DNA of 64,000 nucleotides. Origin: Maribellus maritimus. Its GTDB lineage: Bacteria > Bacteroidota > Bacteroidia > Bacteroidales > Prolixibacteraceae. The translations under genes were made by a program, and so were the position numbers. The stretch spans positions 1 through 64,000 of the forward strand of contig NZ_JAIKLE010000035.1 of assembly GCF_022267315.1 (NCBI RefSeq), given 5' to 3'. The notes under the pieces were generated by a model. The model was not told the DNA's origin. It ran no database searches and saw only the letters and a list, made by a program, of their open reading frames with translations. Numbering within the stretch: the stretch's first letter is position 1; every line of letters begins with the position of its first letter. Positions 56,783 to 64,000 of the stretch are shown here, piece by piece.

Positions 56783-58120
56783 ATGAATCAATTTCTGAAA
56801 GACAGGGAAACACAAATTGTGACCAAAGGGAAACAGAGCGCAGAAATCGCCTGCGAGAAGAAAAGTCTGGCGGGTTCAGTCAGCCAGCGGGCATGCGTGT
56901 TTTGTGGTTCAAGGGTAGTTTTGTATCCAATTGCTGATGCACTGCACGTTATTCACGGACCGGTTGGTTGCGCTTCTTACACCTGGGATATTCGGGGAGC
57001 ACTTTCATCGGGGCCGCAATTGCACCGTCTGAGTTTTACCACCGATTTAAAGGAAAAAGATGTGGTTTTTGGCGGTGAAAAGAAATTGTATCATGCACTT
57101 TCTGAATTAATCGACAAGCATCAGCCGAAAGCCGCGTTCGTTTTTTCAACCTGTATTATTGGTGTTATCGGCGATGATGTGGAAGCCGTTTGCCGCCAGG
57201 TTACACGCGAAAAAGGAATTGATGTAATTCCGGTAATGTCGGAAGGTTTTAACGGAACCAAAAAAGATGGCTACAAAATTGCCTGCGGAGCGCTTTCAAG
57301 GTTGGTAGGAACCGACGATTCTTACAAGCCTTCAAAATACTCTATTAATATATTGGGTGATTTTAACCTTGCCGGCGAGCTTTGGATTCTTGCTGAATAT
57401 TATAAGAAATTGGGTGTTGAACTGGTTTCCTGCATGACCGGCGACGGCCGCGTGGAACAGATTCGCCGGGCACACAAAGCTACTTTGAATGTGGTTCAGT
57501 GTTCGGGGTCAATGGTGCATCTGGCAAAAGAAATGGAAGAAAAGTACGGCATTCCGTTTATGAAGGTTTCCTATTTCGGAATTGAGGACATGTCGGATGC
57601 TTTGTACGAAGTGGCTCGTTTTTTCAAAGATGAGGAGATGATGCAAAATGCCCGTGAACTGGTTCGCGAAGAAATTTCGCAATTGCTTCCGGCGTTGCAA
57701 CCGTATCGTCAAAAATTGGAAGGCAAAAAAGCAGCCATTTATGTGGGGGGGGCTTTTAAAGCCATTTCATTGGTAAAAGCCTTGCGTTTACTTGGAATGA
57801 AAACGGTAGTTGTTGGTTCACAAACCGGAAATGCCGACGATTACAAATTGCTCAAAGAATTGTGCGACGACGGAACCATCATCGTTGACGACTCCAACCC
57901 GAATGAACTTTCAGAATTTGTAAAACTTACAGGAGCCAACCTCTTTATCGGAGGAGTAAAAGAACGCCCGATTGCTCATAAGCTGGGTTTAGGTTTTTGC
58001 GATCATAATCACGAACGGAAAGAAGCCCTCGCCGGATATGTCGGCATGATGAACTTCGCCAAAGAAGTATATGCATCGGTTACCAGCCCTGTTTGGAAAT
58101 TTATTAACAGCCCCACCTAA
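56783..58120 (+). CDS. nifE: FeMo-cofactor scaffold protein NifE
   Basis: 445-residue NifD paralogue that with NifN receives NifB-cofactor and matures it to FeMo-co. Cys38 and Cys41 (RACVFCGSR), Cys63 (GPVGCASYTW) and Cys124 (FSTCIIGVIGDD) are visible. MSEGFNGTKKDGYKIAC and the NAGELWILAEYY-like stretch mark NifE rather than NifD. The last codons (…NSPT, stop at 58118-58120) are read out of a family 2 repeat that begins at 58108, so the natural C-terminus may have been replaced. Confidence 0.95.
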   Translation: MNQFLKDRETQIVTKGKQSAEIACEKKSLAGSVSQRACVFCGSRVVLYPIADALHVIHGPVGCASYTWDIRGALSSGPQLHRLSFTTDLKEKDVVFGGEKKLYHALSELIDKHQPKAAFVFSTCIIGVIGDDVEAVCRQVTREKGIDVIPVMSEGFNGTKKDGYKIACGALSRLVGTDDSYKPSKYSINILGDFNLAGELWILAEYYKKLGVELVSCMTGDGRVEQIRRAHKATLNVVQCSGSMVHLAKEMEEKYGIPFMKVSYFGIEDMSDALYEVARFFKDEEMMQNARELVREEISQLLPALQPYRQKLEGKKAAIYVGGAFKAISLVKALRLLGMKTVVVGSQTGNADDYKLLKELCDDGTIIVDDSNPNELSEFVKLTGANLFIGGVKERPIAHKLGLGFCDHNHERKEALAGYVGMMNFAKEVYASVTSPVWKFINSPT

Positions 58121-58144
58121 CCTCCCCAAAGGGGAGGAACTGAG
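58108..58144. repeat. nif palindromic repeat family 2, left arm at nifE stop
   Basis: A 37-bp C/G-rich element (CAGCCCCACC...core CCTCCCCAAAGGGGAGG). It contains the nifE stop codon. Its reverse complement matches the second in-frame element of nifN (58251-58287) at 31 of 37 positions. Confidence 0.85.
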
Positions 58145-58184
58145 AAAGAAGATTACTGAGTTGTAAAACTGAAAAAGTATTGAA

Positions 58185-59651
58185 ATGAAAAACACAAATG
58201 GAAATACGATTCTTAACTCCCCTCCCTTGGAGGGGCGGGGGGCGGCCGTTCTTAACTCCTCCCCTTTGGGGAGGTCGGGAGGGGCTGTTTCTACTCAAAA
58301 TGCCTGCAAACTCTGTTCTCCGCTCGGAGCGAGTGTTGCCTACAAAGGATTCGAAGGTTGTGTACCGCTAATTCATGGTTCGCAGGGATGCGCCACATAC
58401 ATTCGCCGTTATTTAATCAGCCACTACAAAGAACCCATCGACATTGCTTCGTCAAATTTTACGGAAGACTCTACCATCTTCGGGGGTGATAGAAATTTTA
58501 AAATTGCTGCACAGAATATTATCAATCAGTACAAGCCGCAAATCATTGGAATTTCTACTACCTGCCTGAGTGAAACGATTGGAGACGATATTACGCTGTT
58601 TCTTCATGAATTGAAGAGTGAAGATTTTGACGGGAACGTTGAATTTGTTGTGGCTTCAACTCCCAGTTACCAGGGGACTCACATCGACGGGTTTCATGAA
58701 GCTGTGGCTGCGGTGGTTCGTAAATTTGCCAAAAAAGGAAATACCGGCAACCACATTAATTTGTTTCCCGGTTTTATTTCTACCGAAGATATTCGCTTAC
58801 TAAAAGAAATTGTTGCCGATTTCGGAATTGAAACAGCTATTCTTCCCGATTATTCTGAAAGTTTAGACAATCCGGTTTGGGATACCTACAAACGAATTCC
58901 TGAAGGTGGAACAACTATGGAAGAAGTTGAACGAAGCGGTTCAGCCAAAGCTTCCATCGAATTTGGAACAGTATTGAACTTAGGAAAATTGAGTGGGCGG
59001 GTGAAAAATCAGAACCTGACCAAAACCGCAGCTCAGTACCTGGAAAAAGAAATGGATGTTCCGTTGGTGCGCTTACCAATGCCCATTGGAATTACGCAAA
59101 CCGACCGTTTTTTTGAAGAACTTGAAAAGTTAACAGGAAAGAAAACTACTGAAAAATATACGAAGCAACGTGGCCGTTTGGTCGATGCCTATGTTGATGC
59201 GCACAAATATGTTTTCGGAAAGAAAGCCGTGGTTTACGGTGAAGAAGATTTTGTGGTGGGTATGTGTGCTTTCCTCGATGAAATAGGAATTGAAATTGTA
59301 CTGGCTGCGTCGGGCGGTGAAAGTGGCTTGCTCGAAAAAGAAATTTTAAAGCACTGTCCTGAAAATGGCGAAAAAATAACTGTTCGCGAAGGTTTCGATT
59401 TTGAATCGATACGTGAATGGAGTATTACTAACAAACCTGATATTTTGGTTGGCCACAGCAAAGGCTACTACATTGCCCGCGAATTGGAAATACCGATTGT
59501 TCGGGTAGGTTTCCCCATTCATGACCGTATTGGCGGACAACGTATCAAGCACCTGGGCTATGCTGGAACCCAGGAACTCTTCGACAAAATTGTAAACACA
59601 CTAATAGAATACAAACAAGACTCATCACCGGTGGGATATAAATATATGTAA
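58185..59651 (+). CDS. nifN: FeMo-cofactor scaffold protein NifN with repeat-encoded N-terminal extension
   Basis: 488-residue NifK paralogue and partner of NifE. The conserved part starts at about residue 36 with STQNACKLCSPLGASVAYKG, then HGSQGCATYIRRYLISHYKE, SSNFTEDSTIFGG, STTCLSETIGDD and ASTPSYQGTHIDGFHE. Before it, residues 10-35 are two tandem in-frame copies of the family 2 repeat (LNSPPLEGRGAAV and LNSSPLGRSGGAV). The ATG at 58185 is the only ATG before the conserved region, so the extension is probably translated. The repeat arm at the nifE stop can pair with this segment, enclosing the start codon. Confidence 0.93.
   Translation: MKNTNGNTILNSPPLEGRGAAVLNSSPLGRSGGAVSTQNACKLCSPLGASVAYKGFEGCVPLIHGSQGCATYIRRYLISHYKEPIDIASSNFTEDSTIFGGDRNFKIAAQNIINQYKPQIIGISTTCLSETIGDDITLFLHELKSEDFDGNVEFVVASTPSYQGTHIDGFHEAVAAVVRKFAKKGNTGNHINLFPGFISTEDIRLLKEIVADFGIETAILPDYSESLDNPVWDTYKRIPEGGTTMEEVERSGSAKASIEFGTVLNLGKLSGRVKNQNLTKTAAQYLEKEMDVPLVRLPMPIGITQTDRFFEELEKLTGKKTTEKYTKQRGRLVDAYVDAHKYVFGKKAVVYGEEDFVVGMCAFLDEIGIEIVLAASGGESGLLEKEILKHCPENGEKITVREGFDFESIREWSITNKPDILVGHSKGYYIARELEIPIVRVGFPIHDRIGGQRIKHLGYAGTQELFDKIVNTLIEYKQDSSPVGYKYM
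58212..58287. repeat. nif palindromic repeat family 2, two in-frame copies inside nifN
   Basis: Tandem elements at 58212-58246 and 58251-58287, each starting CTTAACTCC. Both are translated without a stop into Ser/Gly/Arg-rich peptides. Confidence 0.85.
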
Positions 59652-59680
59652 AGCCCCTCCTAACCTCCCCAAGGGGAGGA
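59652..59680. repeat. nif palindromic repeat family 2, left arm after nifN stop
   Basis: AGCCCCTCCTAACCTCCCCA followed by AGGGGAGGA. It starts one base after the nifN stop and is in opposite orientation to the element inside nifB. Confidence 0.85.
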
Positions 59681-59720
59681 AAAAAGGAAAATAAATTATG
59701 AAACTTAAAAATGAATAGAA

Positions 59721-61037
59721 ATGAAAGATAAAAATACGAATGCTATTCAAAACTCCCTCTCTCTTGGAGAGGGTTGGGGAGAGGCTCTTAGGAAACATCC
59801 ATGTTTCAATAAAGAAGCAAAAGGAAAATATGCCCGGGTTCACCTGCCGGTAGCGCCACAGTGCAACATTCAGTGTAATTATTGCAAACGCGGTTTCGAT
59901 TGTGTAAACGAAAGCCGTCCGGGTGTAACCAGCGAAGTATTGTCGCCGGAACAGGCGTTGGCTTATACTATTCGATTAAAAGAAAAAATGCCGCATCTCT
60001 CGGTAGTTGGAATTGCCGGGCCTGGCGATCCGTTTGCCAATCCAATTCAAACGATGACAACTTTGCGTTTGATTCGGAAAGAATTTCCGGAGATGGTGCT
60101 GTGTCTTTCAACCAACGGGTTGAATGTGTTGCCGTACATCGAAGAATTAAAAGAACTGAATGTGAGTCATGTGACGGTTACTTTAAACGGAACCGAGCCC
60201 GAGACACTTTCAAAAATATACAAATGGGTGCGTTTCGAAAAACGGGGTTATTTCGGAAAACAAGCCGCTGAAATCCTGCTGAAAAATCAGATGGAAGCGA
60301 TTCGCGCTTTAAAAGGCGTTGGATTTATTGTGAAAGTAAATACCATTGTTGTTCCGGGAATTAATGATGATAAAGTAGGTGAAATTGCTGCTGCCATGAA
60401 AGAAATGGGAGTGGATGTGATGAATACCATTCCGCTTTACCCGGTGGAAGGAACTCCGTTTGCTGAAGTCGAAGAGCCGTCTTCTTCTTTCATGAAAGAA
60501 ATTCGGAAGGAAGTTCGTAAACACTTGCCGCCAATGACACATTGTTCCCGTTGCCGTGCCGATGCAGTAGGATTATTGGGGCAGGACGACCCGGAAGCAA
60601 AACGTATTCTTTCTGAAGTTTCATGTCTTTCAGTAAATATGGATGAATCGCGGCCAAACGTTGCGGTTGCCAGTTACGAAGGATTATTGGTAAACCAACA
60701 TTTGGGAGAAGCACAACAGCTTTTTATTTTCCGCGAAACGCCAAATGGATACAAAATGCTGGAACAACGTCCAACACCAAAACCAGGAGCCGGAAATTCC
60801 CGCTGGAAAGAATTGGGAGAAGTAATCAGCGATTGCCGCGCATTGTTGGTTGGCGGAATTGGGCCATCACCGTCTTCCATTCTTGGACGTTCGGGAATAA
60901 AAATCATGGAAATGACCGGTTTAATCGACGACGGGCTGGATGCCGTTTACAAAGGCAAGGAATTAAAAACACTGAAAAAGAAAGACGTGTTTAAATGTGG
61001 CGCTGAGTGTTCAGGCAAAGGAACTGGGTGTGGGTAA
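59721..61037 (+). CDS. nifB: NifB radical SAM protein with fused NifX-like domain
   Basis: 438 residues; makes the 8Fe-9S-C NifB-cofactor. The radical SAM motif is Cys48-x3-Cys52-x2-Cys55 (APQCNIQCNYCKRGFDC), with the nearby SRPGVTSEVLSPEQA and GIAGPGDPFANP. Conserved HCSRCRADAVG marks the C-terminal end of the core. From about residue 312 a dinitrogenase Fe-Mo cofactor-binding (NifX/NafY) domain is fused, ending with a Cys-rich FKCGAECSGKGTGCG tail. Residues 11-24 (NSLSLGEGWGEAL) are a translated family 2 repeat ahead of the expected start of the family. Confidence 0.95.
   Translation: MKDKNTNAIQNSLSLGEGWGEALRKHPCFNKEAKGKYARVHLPVAPQCNIQCNYCKRGFDCVNESRPGVTSEVLSPEQALAYTIRLKEKMPHLSVVGIAGPGDPFANPIQTMTTLRLIRKEFPEMVLCLSTNGLNVLPYIEELKELNVSHVTVTLNGTEPETLSKIYKWVRFEKRGYFGKQAAEILLKNQMEAIRALKGVGFIVKVNTIVVPGINDDKVGEIAAAMKEMGVDVMNTIPLYPVEGTPFAEVEEPSSSFMKEIRKEVRKHLPPMTHCSRCRADAVGLLGQDDPEAKRILSEVSCLSVNMDESRPNVAVASYEGLLVNQHLGEAQQLFIFRETPNGYKMLEQRPTPKPGAGNSRWKELGEVISDCRALLVGGIGPSPSSILGRSGIKIMEMTGLIDDGLDAVYKGKELKTLKKKDVFKCGAECSGKGTGCG
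59751..59786. repeat. nif palindromic repeat family 2, in-frame copy inside nifB
   Basis: AACTCCCTCTCTCTTGGAGA and a GGGTTGGGGAGAGGCT continuation, translated as NSLSLGEGWGEA. It is inverted relative to the element after the nifN stop; the nifB ATG lies between them. Confidence 0.85.
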
Positions 61038-61039
61038 AA

Positions 61040-61075
61040 AGCCCCTCCTTACCTCTCCAAGGGGAGGGACTAGAG
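61040..61075. repeat. nif palindromic repeat family 2, left arm after nifB stop
   Basis: AGCCCCTCCTTACCTCTCCA followed by AGGGGAGGGACTAGAG, three bases after the nifB stop. Confidence 0.85.
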
Positions 61076-61104
61076 AAAGAATATAAGAATTAAACTGATT
61101 TGAG

Positions 61105-61515
61105 ATGAATGATATTAAAAGAAAAGCTATTCCAAACTTCTCTCCTTTGGAGGGGGTGGGGGAGGCTTATCGAATAGCAGTTACAACAAGCAACGGTGAA
61201 AAAGTTGATCAGCATTTTGGGAAAGCAACCAGTTTCAATATCTACGATGTGGAAGACGGTGCTTTAAAAATGGTTGATTTGCGCCAGGTAGAATCGTATT
61301 GCGAATGTGAAAATGGAGAACCTGTAGATCCAAATCACAAGTTTGCGCCGGATCGGTTTTCCAAAGTAAAAGAAATCATAAAAGATTGCGAAAAGTTATA
61401 TACGCTTCAAATTGGTGACGTTCCAAAGGAGAAACTTGAAATTGTTGGAATTGCCGTTCAGGAATGCAAGTGTGCAATCGACAAAATTCCAAACTGCAAA
61501 GGAGAATGTAAATAA
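61105..61515 (+). CDS. NifX/NafY-type cofactor-binding protein
   Basis: 136 residues with one dinitrogenase iron-molybdenum cofactor domain (YRIAVTTSNGEKVDQHFGKA, residues 22-41, with the conserved HFG). A Cys-rich ending follows (CECENGE; CKCAIDKIPNCKGEC) that could bind a metal cluster. Residues 10-21 are a translated family 2 repeat (NFSPLEGVGEA), as in NifN and NifB. It probably shuttles or holds NifB-co/FeMo-co precursors. A nifX symbol is plausible, but NafY- and NifB-tail-like proteins look alike. Confidence 0.85.
   Translation: MNDIKRKAIPNFSPLEGVGEAYRIAVTTSNGEKVDQHFGKATSFNIYDVEDGALKMVDLRQVESYCECENGEPVDPNHKFAPDRFSKVKEIIKDCEKLYTLQIGDVPKEKLEIVGIAVQECKCAIDKIPNCKGECK
61135..61168. repeat. 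nif palindromic repeat family 2, in-frame copy inside the nifX-like gene
   Basis: AACTTCTCTCCTTTGGAGGG with GGTGGGGGAGGCTT, translated in frame. It is inverted relative to the arm at 61040-61075, with the ATG at 61105 between. Confidence 0.85.
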
Positions 61516-61523
61516 AAGATAAA

Positions 61524-61602
61524 TGTCATTTCGACGACGAAGGAGGAGAAATCTGTTTCCTTTTTGCTGAGATTTCTCAGTCATACTTCCTTCGAAATGA
61601 CA
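61524..61602. repeat. nif palindromic repeat family 1, copy 3 (nifX|ferredoxin)
   Basis: A 79-bp inverted repeat, TGTCATTTCGA...TTCGAAATGACA, with inner GAGAAATC/GAGATTTCTC arms, between the nifX-like stop and the ferredoxin ATG at 61631. Confidence 0.85.
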
Positions 61603-61630
61603 GAAAAGAATTAAATAGAAAATTACAAAA

Positions 61631-61936
61631 ATGAAAAAACCAGATTATCACATTTTAGTTTGCAACTCGTACCGGGTTGCTGGCGATGCCAAAGGCTACT
61701 GTAATAAAAACGGCGCGGCCGATTTTATACAATATATAATGGAAGAATGCAACGACCGCGGATTAGATGTTGCTGTTTCTTCAACGGCATGTTTAAATGT
61801 TTGCTCACAAGGGCCGGTTATGGTAATCCATCCTAATAATTATTGGTACGGCGGATTAACCGAAGAAAAAATTGACGAAATATTAGACGCACTCGAAGAG
61901 GGGGAGGCTGTTGAGGATTATCTCATCAGTGATTAA
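61631..61936 (+). CDS. Thioredoxin-like [2Fe-2S] ferredoxin
   Basis: 101 residues. Four Cys at 11, 24, 54 and 58 (C-x12-C-x29-C-x3-C; HILVCNSYR, GYCNKNG, STACLNVCSQGP) match the thioredoxin-fold [2Fe-2S] ferredoxins often found in nif clusters. It may carry electrons in cofactor assembly or to NifH. The role is inferred from position. It is the only electron carrier gene seen in the operon. Confidence 0.9.
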   Translation: MKKPDYHILVCNSYRVAGDAKGYCNKNGAADFIQYIMEECNDRGLDVAVSSTACLNVCSQGPVMVIHPNNYWYGGLTEEKIDEILDALEEGEAVEDYLISD

Positions 61937-62005
61937 TTTAAAGAGCTTGCTGTATTTCACTTCGTTATAATTCCCCCTCTTTTTTAAAATTAATTTTTAA
62001 AACAA

Positions 62006-63136
62006 ATGAAAAATCCACATCTAATCGATACAACACTACGCGACGGAGAGCAGGCGCCGGGTGTGGTTTTTTCTTTGGAAGAAAAAATTGAAATTGCGCG
62101 CCGGTTAGATGAAATTGGAATTCCTGAACTTGAAATAGGGACACCTGCAATTGGAAAAAATGAGCAGAACGACATTCGTTGTCTTATTAGCCAGGGATTT
62201 TCTTTTGATTCTACCTGCTGGGCGCGGGCAACAAAAAACGATTTGGAAGCTTCGTTGAAATGTGGCGCCAAACGCGTTAATCTTTCCTTTCCTGTTTCCG
62301 ATGTGCAATTAAAAGCCATCGAGAAATCAAGAAACTGGGTAATGGATTCCATTCCTGAAATTATGGAATTTGCTGCAGATTCATTTGAATTTGTTGCCGT
62401 TGGTGCGCAAGATGCTTCGCGTGCCGATATTCAATTTTTAAAAGAATACATTTCTGTCGTAAAATATTTTGGAGCCAAACGAATAAGAATTGCTGACACT
62501 GTGGGAGTTATGAACCCCGTGAGTGTGCAGAATCTTTTTGGTATTCTTGCCGATACTTTTCCTGAAATGGATTTTGAATTTCATGGGCACAACGATTTGG
62601 GAATGGCAACAGCAAATCATGCAGTTGCCTTAACTTCCGGCGCTTCTTCGGTCAGTTTAACCGTAAACGGACTTGGTGAACGCGCAGGAAATGCACCTTT
62701 GGAAGAAGTGATTTTTGCGCTGAAATACTCGTACGGTATCGATCCTGGTTTTGATGGGAAACTGCTCGTAGAACTTTCGTCTTATATTGAAAGAATCTCT
62801 GGAAGAAAATTATCCATTTCAAAACCGGTCACAGGAGAAATGGCTTTTTCGCACGAATCAGGTATTCACTGCCGCAGTTTGAAAGAAAACTTGTTGACTT
62901 ATCAACCTTTCAACCCTGAAGAAATAGGAAAAGAAACCATATTTATTATCGGAAAACATTCCGGAACAGGTGCATTAACCGATTTTCTGGCCAAACGAAA
63001 TATCTTTTTATCGAAAACCGAAACCACTGATTTGGTTATAAAAATCAAATCATTATCAACCCAATTAAAACGAGACCTGAACTTCACTGAAATTCAAAAT
63101 TTAATTCAAAAGAAACAACTTAATTTTTCAGTATGA
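62006..63136 (+). CDS. nifV: Homocitrate synthase
   Basis: 376 residues; condenses acetyl-CoA with 2-oxoglutarate to make homocitrate, the organic ligand of FeMo-co. The family start is LIDTTLRDGEQAPGVVFSLE. RIADTVGVMNP, the metal motif FHGHNDLGMATAN and NGLGERAGNAPLEEV follow, then SHESGIHCRSL. The length suits NifV rather than the roughly 500-residue isopropylmalate synthases. Its TGA overlaps the ATG of the next gene (63133-63136). Confidence 0.93.
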   Translation: MKNPHLIDTTLRDGEQAPGVVFSLEEKIEIARRLDEIGIPELEIGTPAIGKNEQNDIRCLISQGFSFDSTCWARATKNDLEASLKCGAKRVNLSFPVSDVQLKAIEKSRNWVMDSIPEIMEFAADSFEFVAVGAQDASRADIQFLKEYISVVKYFGAKRIRIADTVGVMNPVSVQNLFGILADTFPEMDFEFHGHNDLGMATANHAVALTSGASSVSLTVNGLGERAGNAPLEEVIFALKYSYGIDPGFDGKLLVELSSYIERISGRKLSISKPVTGEMAFSHESGIHCRSLKENLLTYQPFNPEEIGKETIFIIGKHSGTGALTDFLAKRNIFLSKTETTDLVIKIKSLSTQLKRDLNFTEIQNLIQKKQLNFSV

Positions 63137-64000
63137 AGTTTAAAATTGCAACTACAATGTTGTTGGTTTCATTTTTTGGAAAGTTTGTTTCAGGAAATGA
63201 ATCTGATGAGGAGAAATTTAAACCCACTATTTCTCCCTATTTAAAAGTTCAGTTTTGGAATGTTTACAGTGAAGGAATCCAGTCGGCAGATGGAGCACGC
63301 ACTCAAGAGCGTTTAGCTTCCTATTTCCGAAGGGGGCGTGCCGGATTAAAAGGGAATTTATTGCCTGAAATAAGTTACAATTTTATGGTGTCATTTGATT
63401 ACCTGGCAAAAGACGAGAATCTATCAACCAAAGGAACTGCAAGTGCCGGAACCTTTAGTATCTGGAGTTTTTATTTTACGTGGAAGTTAAATTCTGAAAA
63501 CGATTGGCTGAATATTACAGGAGGTTATTTCTTGCCGCATTTGAGCAGGGAATCAACTACTTCGCCCTGGACCGTTAGTTCACTTGATAAAACTGAAACT
63601 TCGTGCTATCTCCGTCAGTTTGTAACGGGTAAAACCAATGGAATTTCCCCGGGAATAAACATAGGAGGAACGGGCAAAATTGGTACACCAACTTTATTAT
63701 ATAATTTTTCGTGTGTCAACCGGCAGGATAAAACAAGTATTCAGACAGAAAGTTGGTCGCCCGTGCTGCTGGGGCATTTTATGTTGAATTTGGGCGATAG
63801 TGAATTTCAGAGGTATAAATACACTTTTTCAAATAATATTTTAAAAAAACAAAAAAGTGCGACCTTGGGAGTTGGATTCTCAAAACACGGAGAAACTGAC
63901 GCATTTGAATCTTCTTCAACGATTGGCGCTGATGCAACCATTTATTTGGGAGGCCTGAAAATGGATGGTGAATATTACCGATTGTCCCGGAAAAATGAAT
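63133..64000 (+). CDS. Porin-like outer-membrane protein (3' end outside window)
   Basis: An open frame of 289 codons from the ATG at 63133 to the window edge; the start overlaps the nifV stop as ATGA. A signal peptide (MKFKIATTMLLVSFFGKFVSG) precedes a beta-rich sequence with alternating aromatics. FRRGRAGLKGNLLPEISYNF followed by FDYLAKDE fits the phosphate-selective porin O/P family. Further strands such as FSIWSFYFTWKL and YTFSNNILKK suggest a barrel. Being coupled to nifV it should be expressed with the nif genes. What it lets through is unknown. Confidence 0.75.
   Translation, partial: MKFKIATTMLLVSFFGKFVSGNESDEEKFKPTISPYLKVQFWNVYSEGIQSADGARTQERLASYFRRGRAGLKGNLLPEISYNFMVSFDYLAKDENLSTKGTASAGTFSIWSFYFTWKLNSENDWLNITGGYFLPHLSRESTTSPWTVSSLDKTETSCYLRQFVTGKTNGISPGINIGGTGKIGTPTLLYNFSCVNRQDKTSIQTESWSPVLLGHFMLNLGDSEFQRYKYTFSNNILKKQKSATLGVGFSKHGETDAFESSSTIGADATIYLGGLKMDGEYYRLSRKNE

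Noticed and set aside
52775-61602. CRISPR array in the nif region
   Set aside because: The repeats are palindromes kilobases apart at gene junctions and of two types. There are no regular spacers and no cas genes.

Overview
The window reads as a chromosomal segment of an anaerobic or microaerophilic, glycan-degrading, nitrogen-fixing member of the Bacteroidota, most likely a Bacteroidales/Marinilabiliales (Prolixibacteraceae-like) organism. This is inferred from SusC/SusD pairs, an ECF-sigma/FecR pair, Bacteroidota-type -7 promoter elements (TAnnTTTG), Tat-exported Gfo/Idh oxidoreductases, AT-rich intergenic DNA with few Shine-Dalgarno sequences, and a clostridial/methanogen-style nif operon. 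I ran no database search, so all family names come from reading motifs.

Layout. 1-6.6 kb: end of one sulfatase, a GH2 lipoprotein and a complete sulfatase (tail of a sulfated-glycan locus), a tRNA-Lys and a GHL10-type glycosidase. 6.7-13.4 kb: MurNAc kinase-like gene and murQ (cell-wall sugar salvage), a candidate small RNA, pyrC and mfd. 13.5-18.6 kb: a lipoprotein, then a BlaI/BlaR1-type sensor locus with two matching operators, a thioredoxin-like lipoprotein with a polyproline tail, and a decayed copy of the BlaR1 TonB-like end. 18.7-25.6 kb: a Gfo/Idh protein facing a SusD/SusC pair. 26-28.5 kb: a GT2 glycosyltransferase and a divergent NifA-like sigma-54 activator. 28.5-35.8 kb: a GNAT acetyltransferase, then ECF sigma, FecR, SusC (with STN domain) and SusD. 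36.2-45.1 kb: eight same-strand genes, mostly exported (two Gfo/Idh, LmbE-type deacetylase, DUF1080 3-keto-disaccharide hydrolase family, two TIM-barrel isomerases, HGSNAT-like acyltransferase, and a deacetylase-like protein). This suggests periplasmic oxidative cleavage of amino-sugar glycosides. 45.8-51.4 kb: a third SusC/SusD pair and a fragment of a WbsX/GH99-like gene. 51.9-64 kb: nifH-nifI1-nifI2-nifD-nifK-nifE-nifN-nifB-nifX-like-ferredoxin-nifV, then the start of a porin-like gene that overlaps nifV and runs off the window.

The most unusual structure is in the nif operon. Six of its gene junctions carry long palindromic repeats of two families. At three consecutive junctions (nifE|nifN, nifN|nifB, nifB|nifX) one copy lies at or just after the stop codon. 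An inverted copy lies inside the next gene, where it is translated in frame as a short N-terminal extension. The next start codon therefore sits in the loop between two complementary arms. Other points worth checking are the twin BlaI operators, a two-hairpin leader shared by two susC genes, and the porin coupled to nifV.
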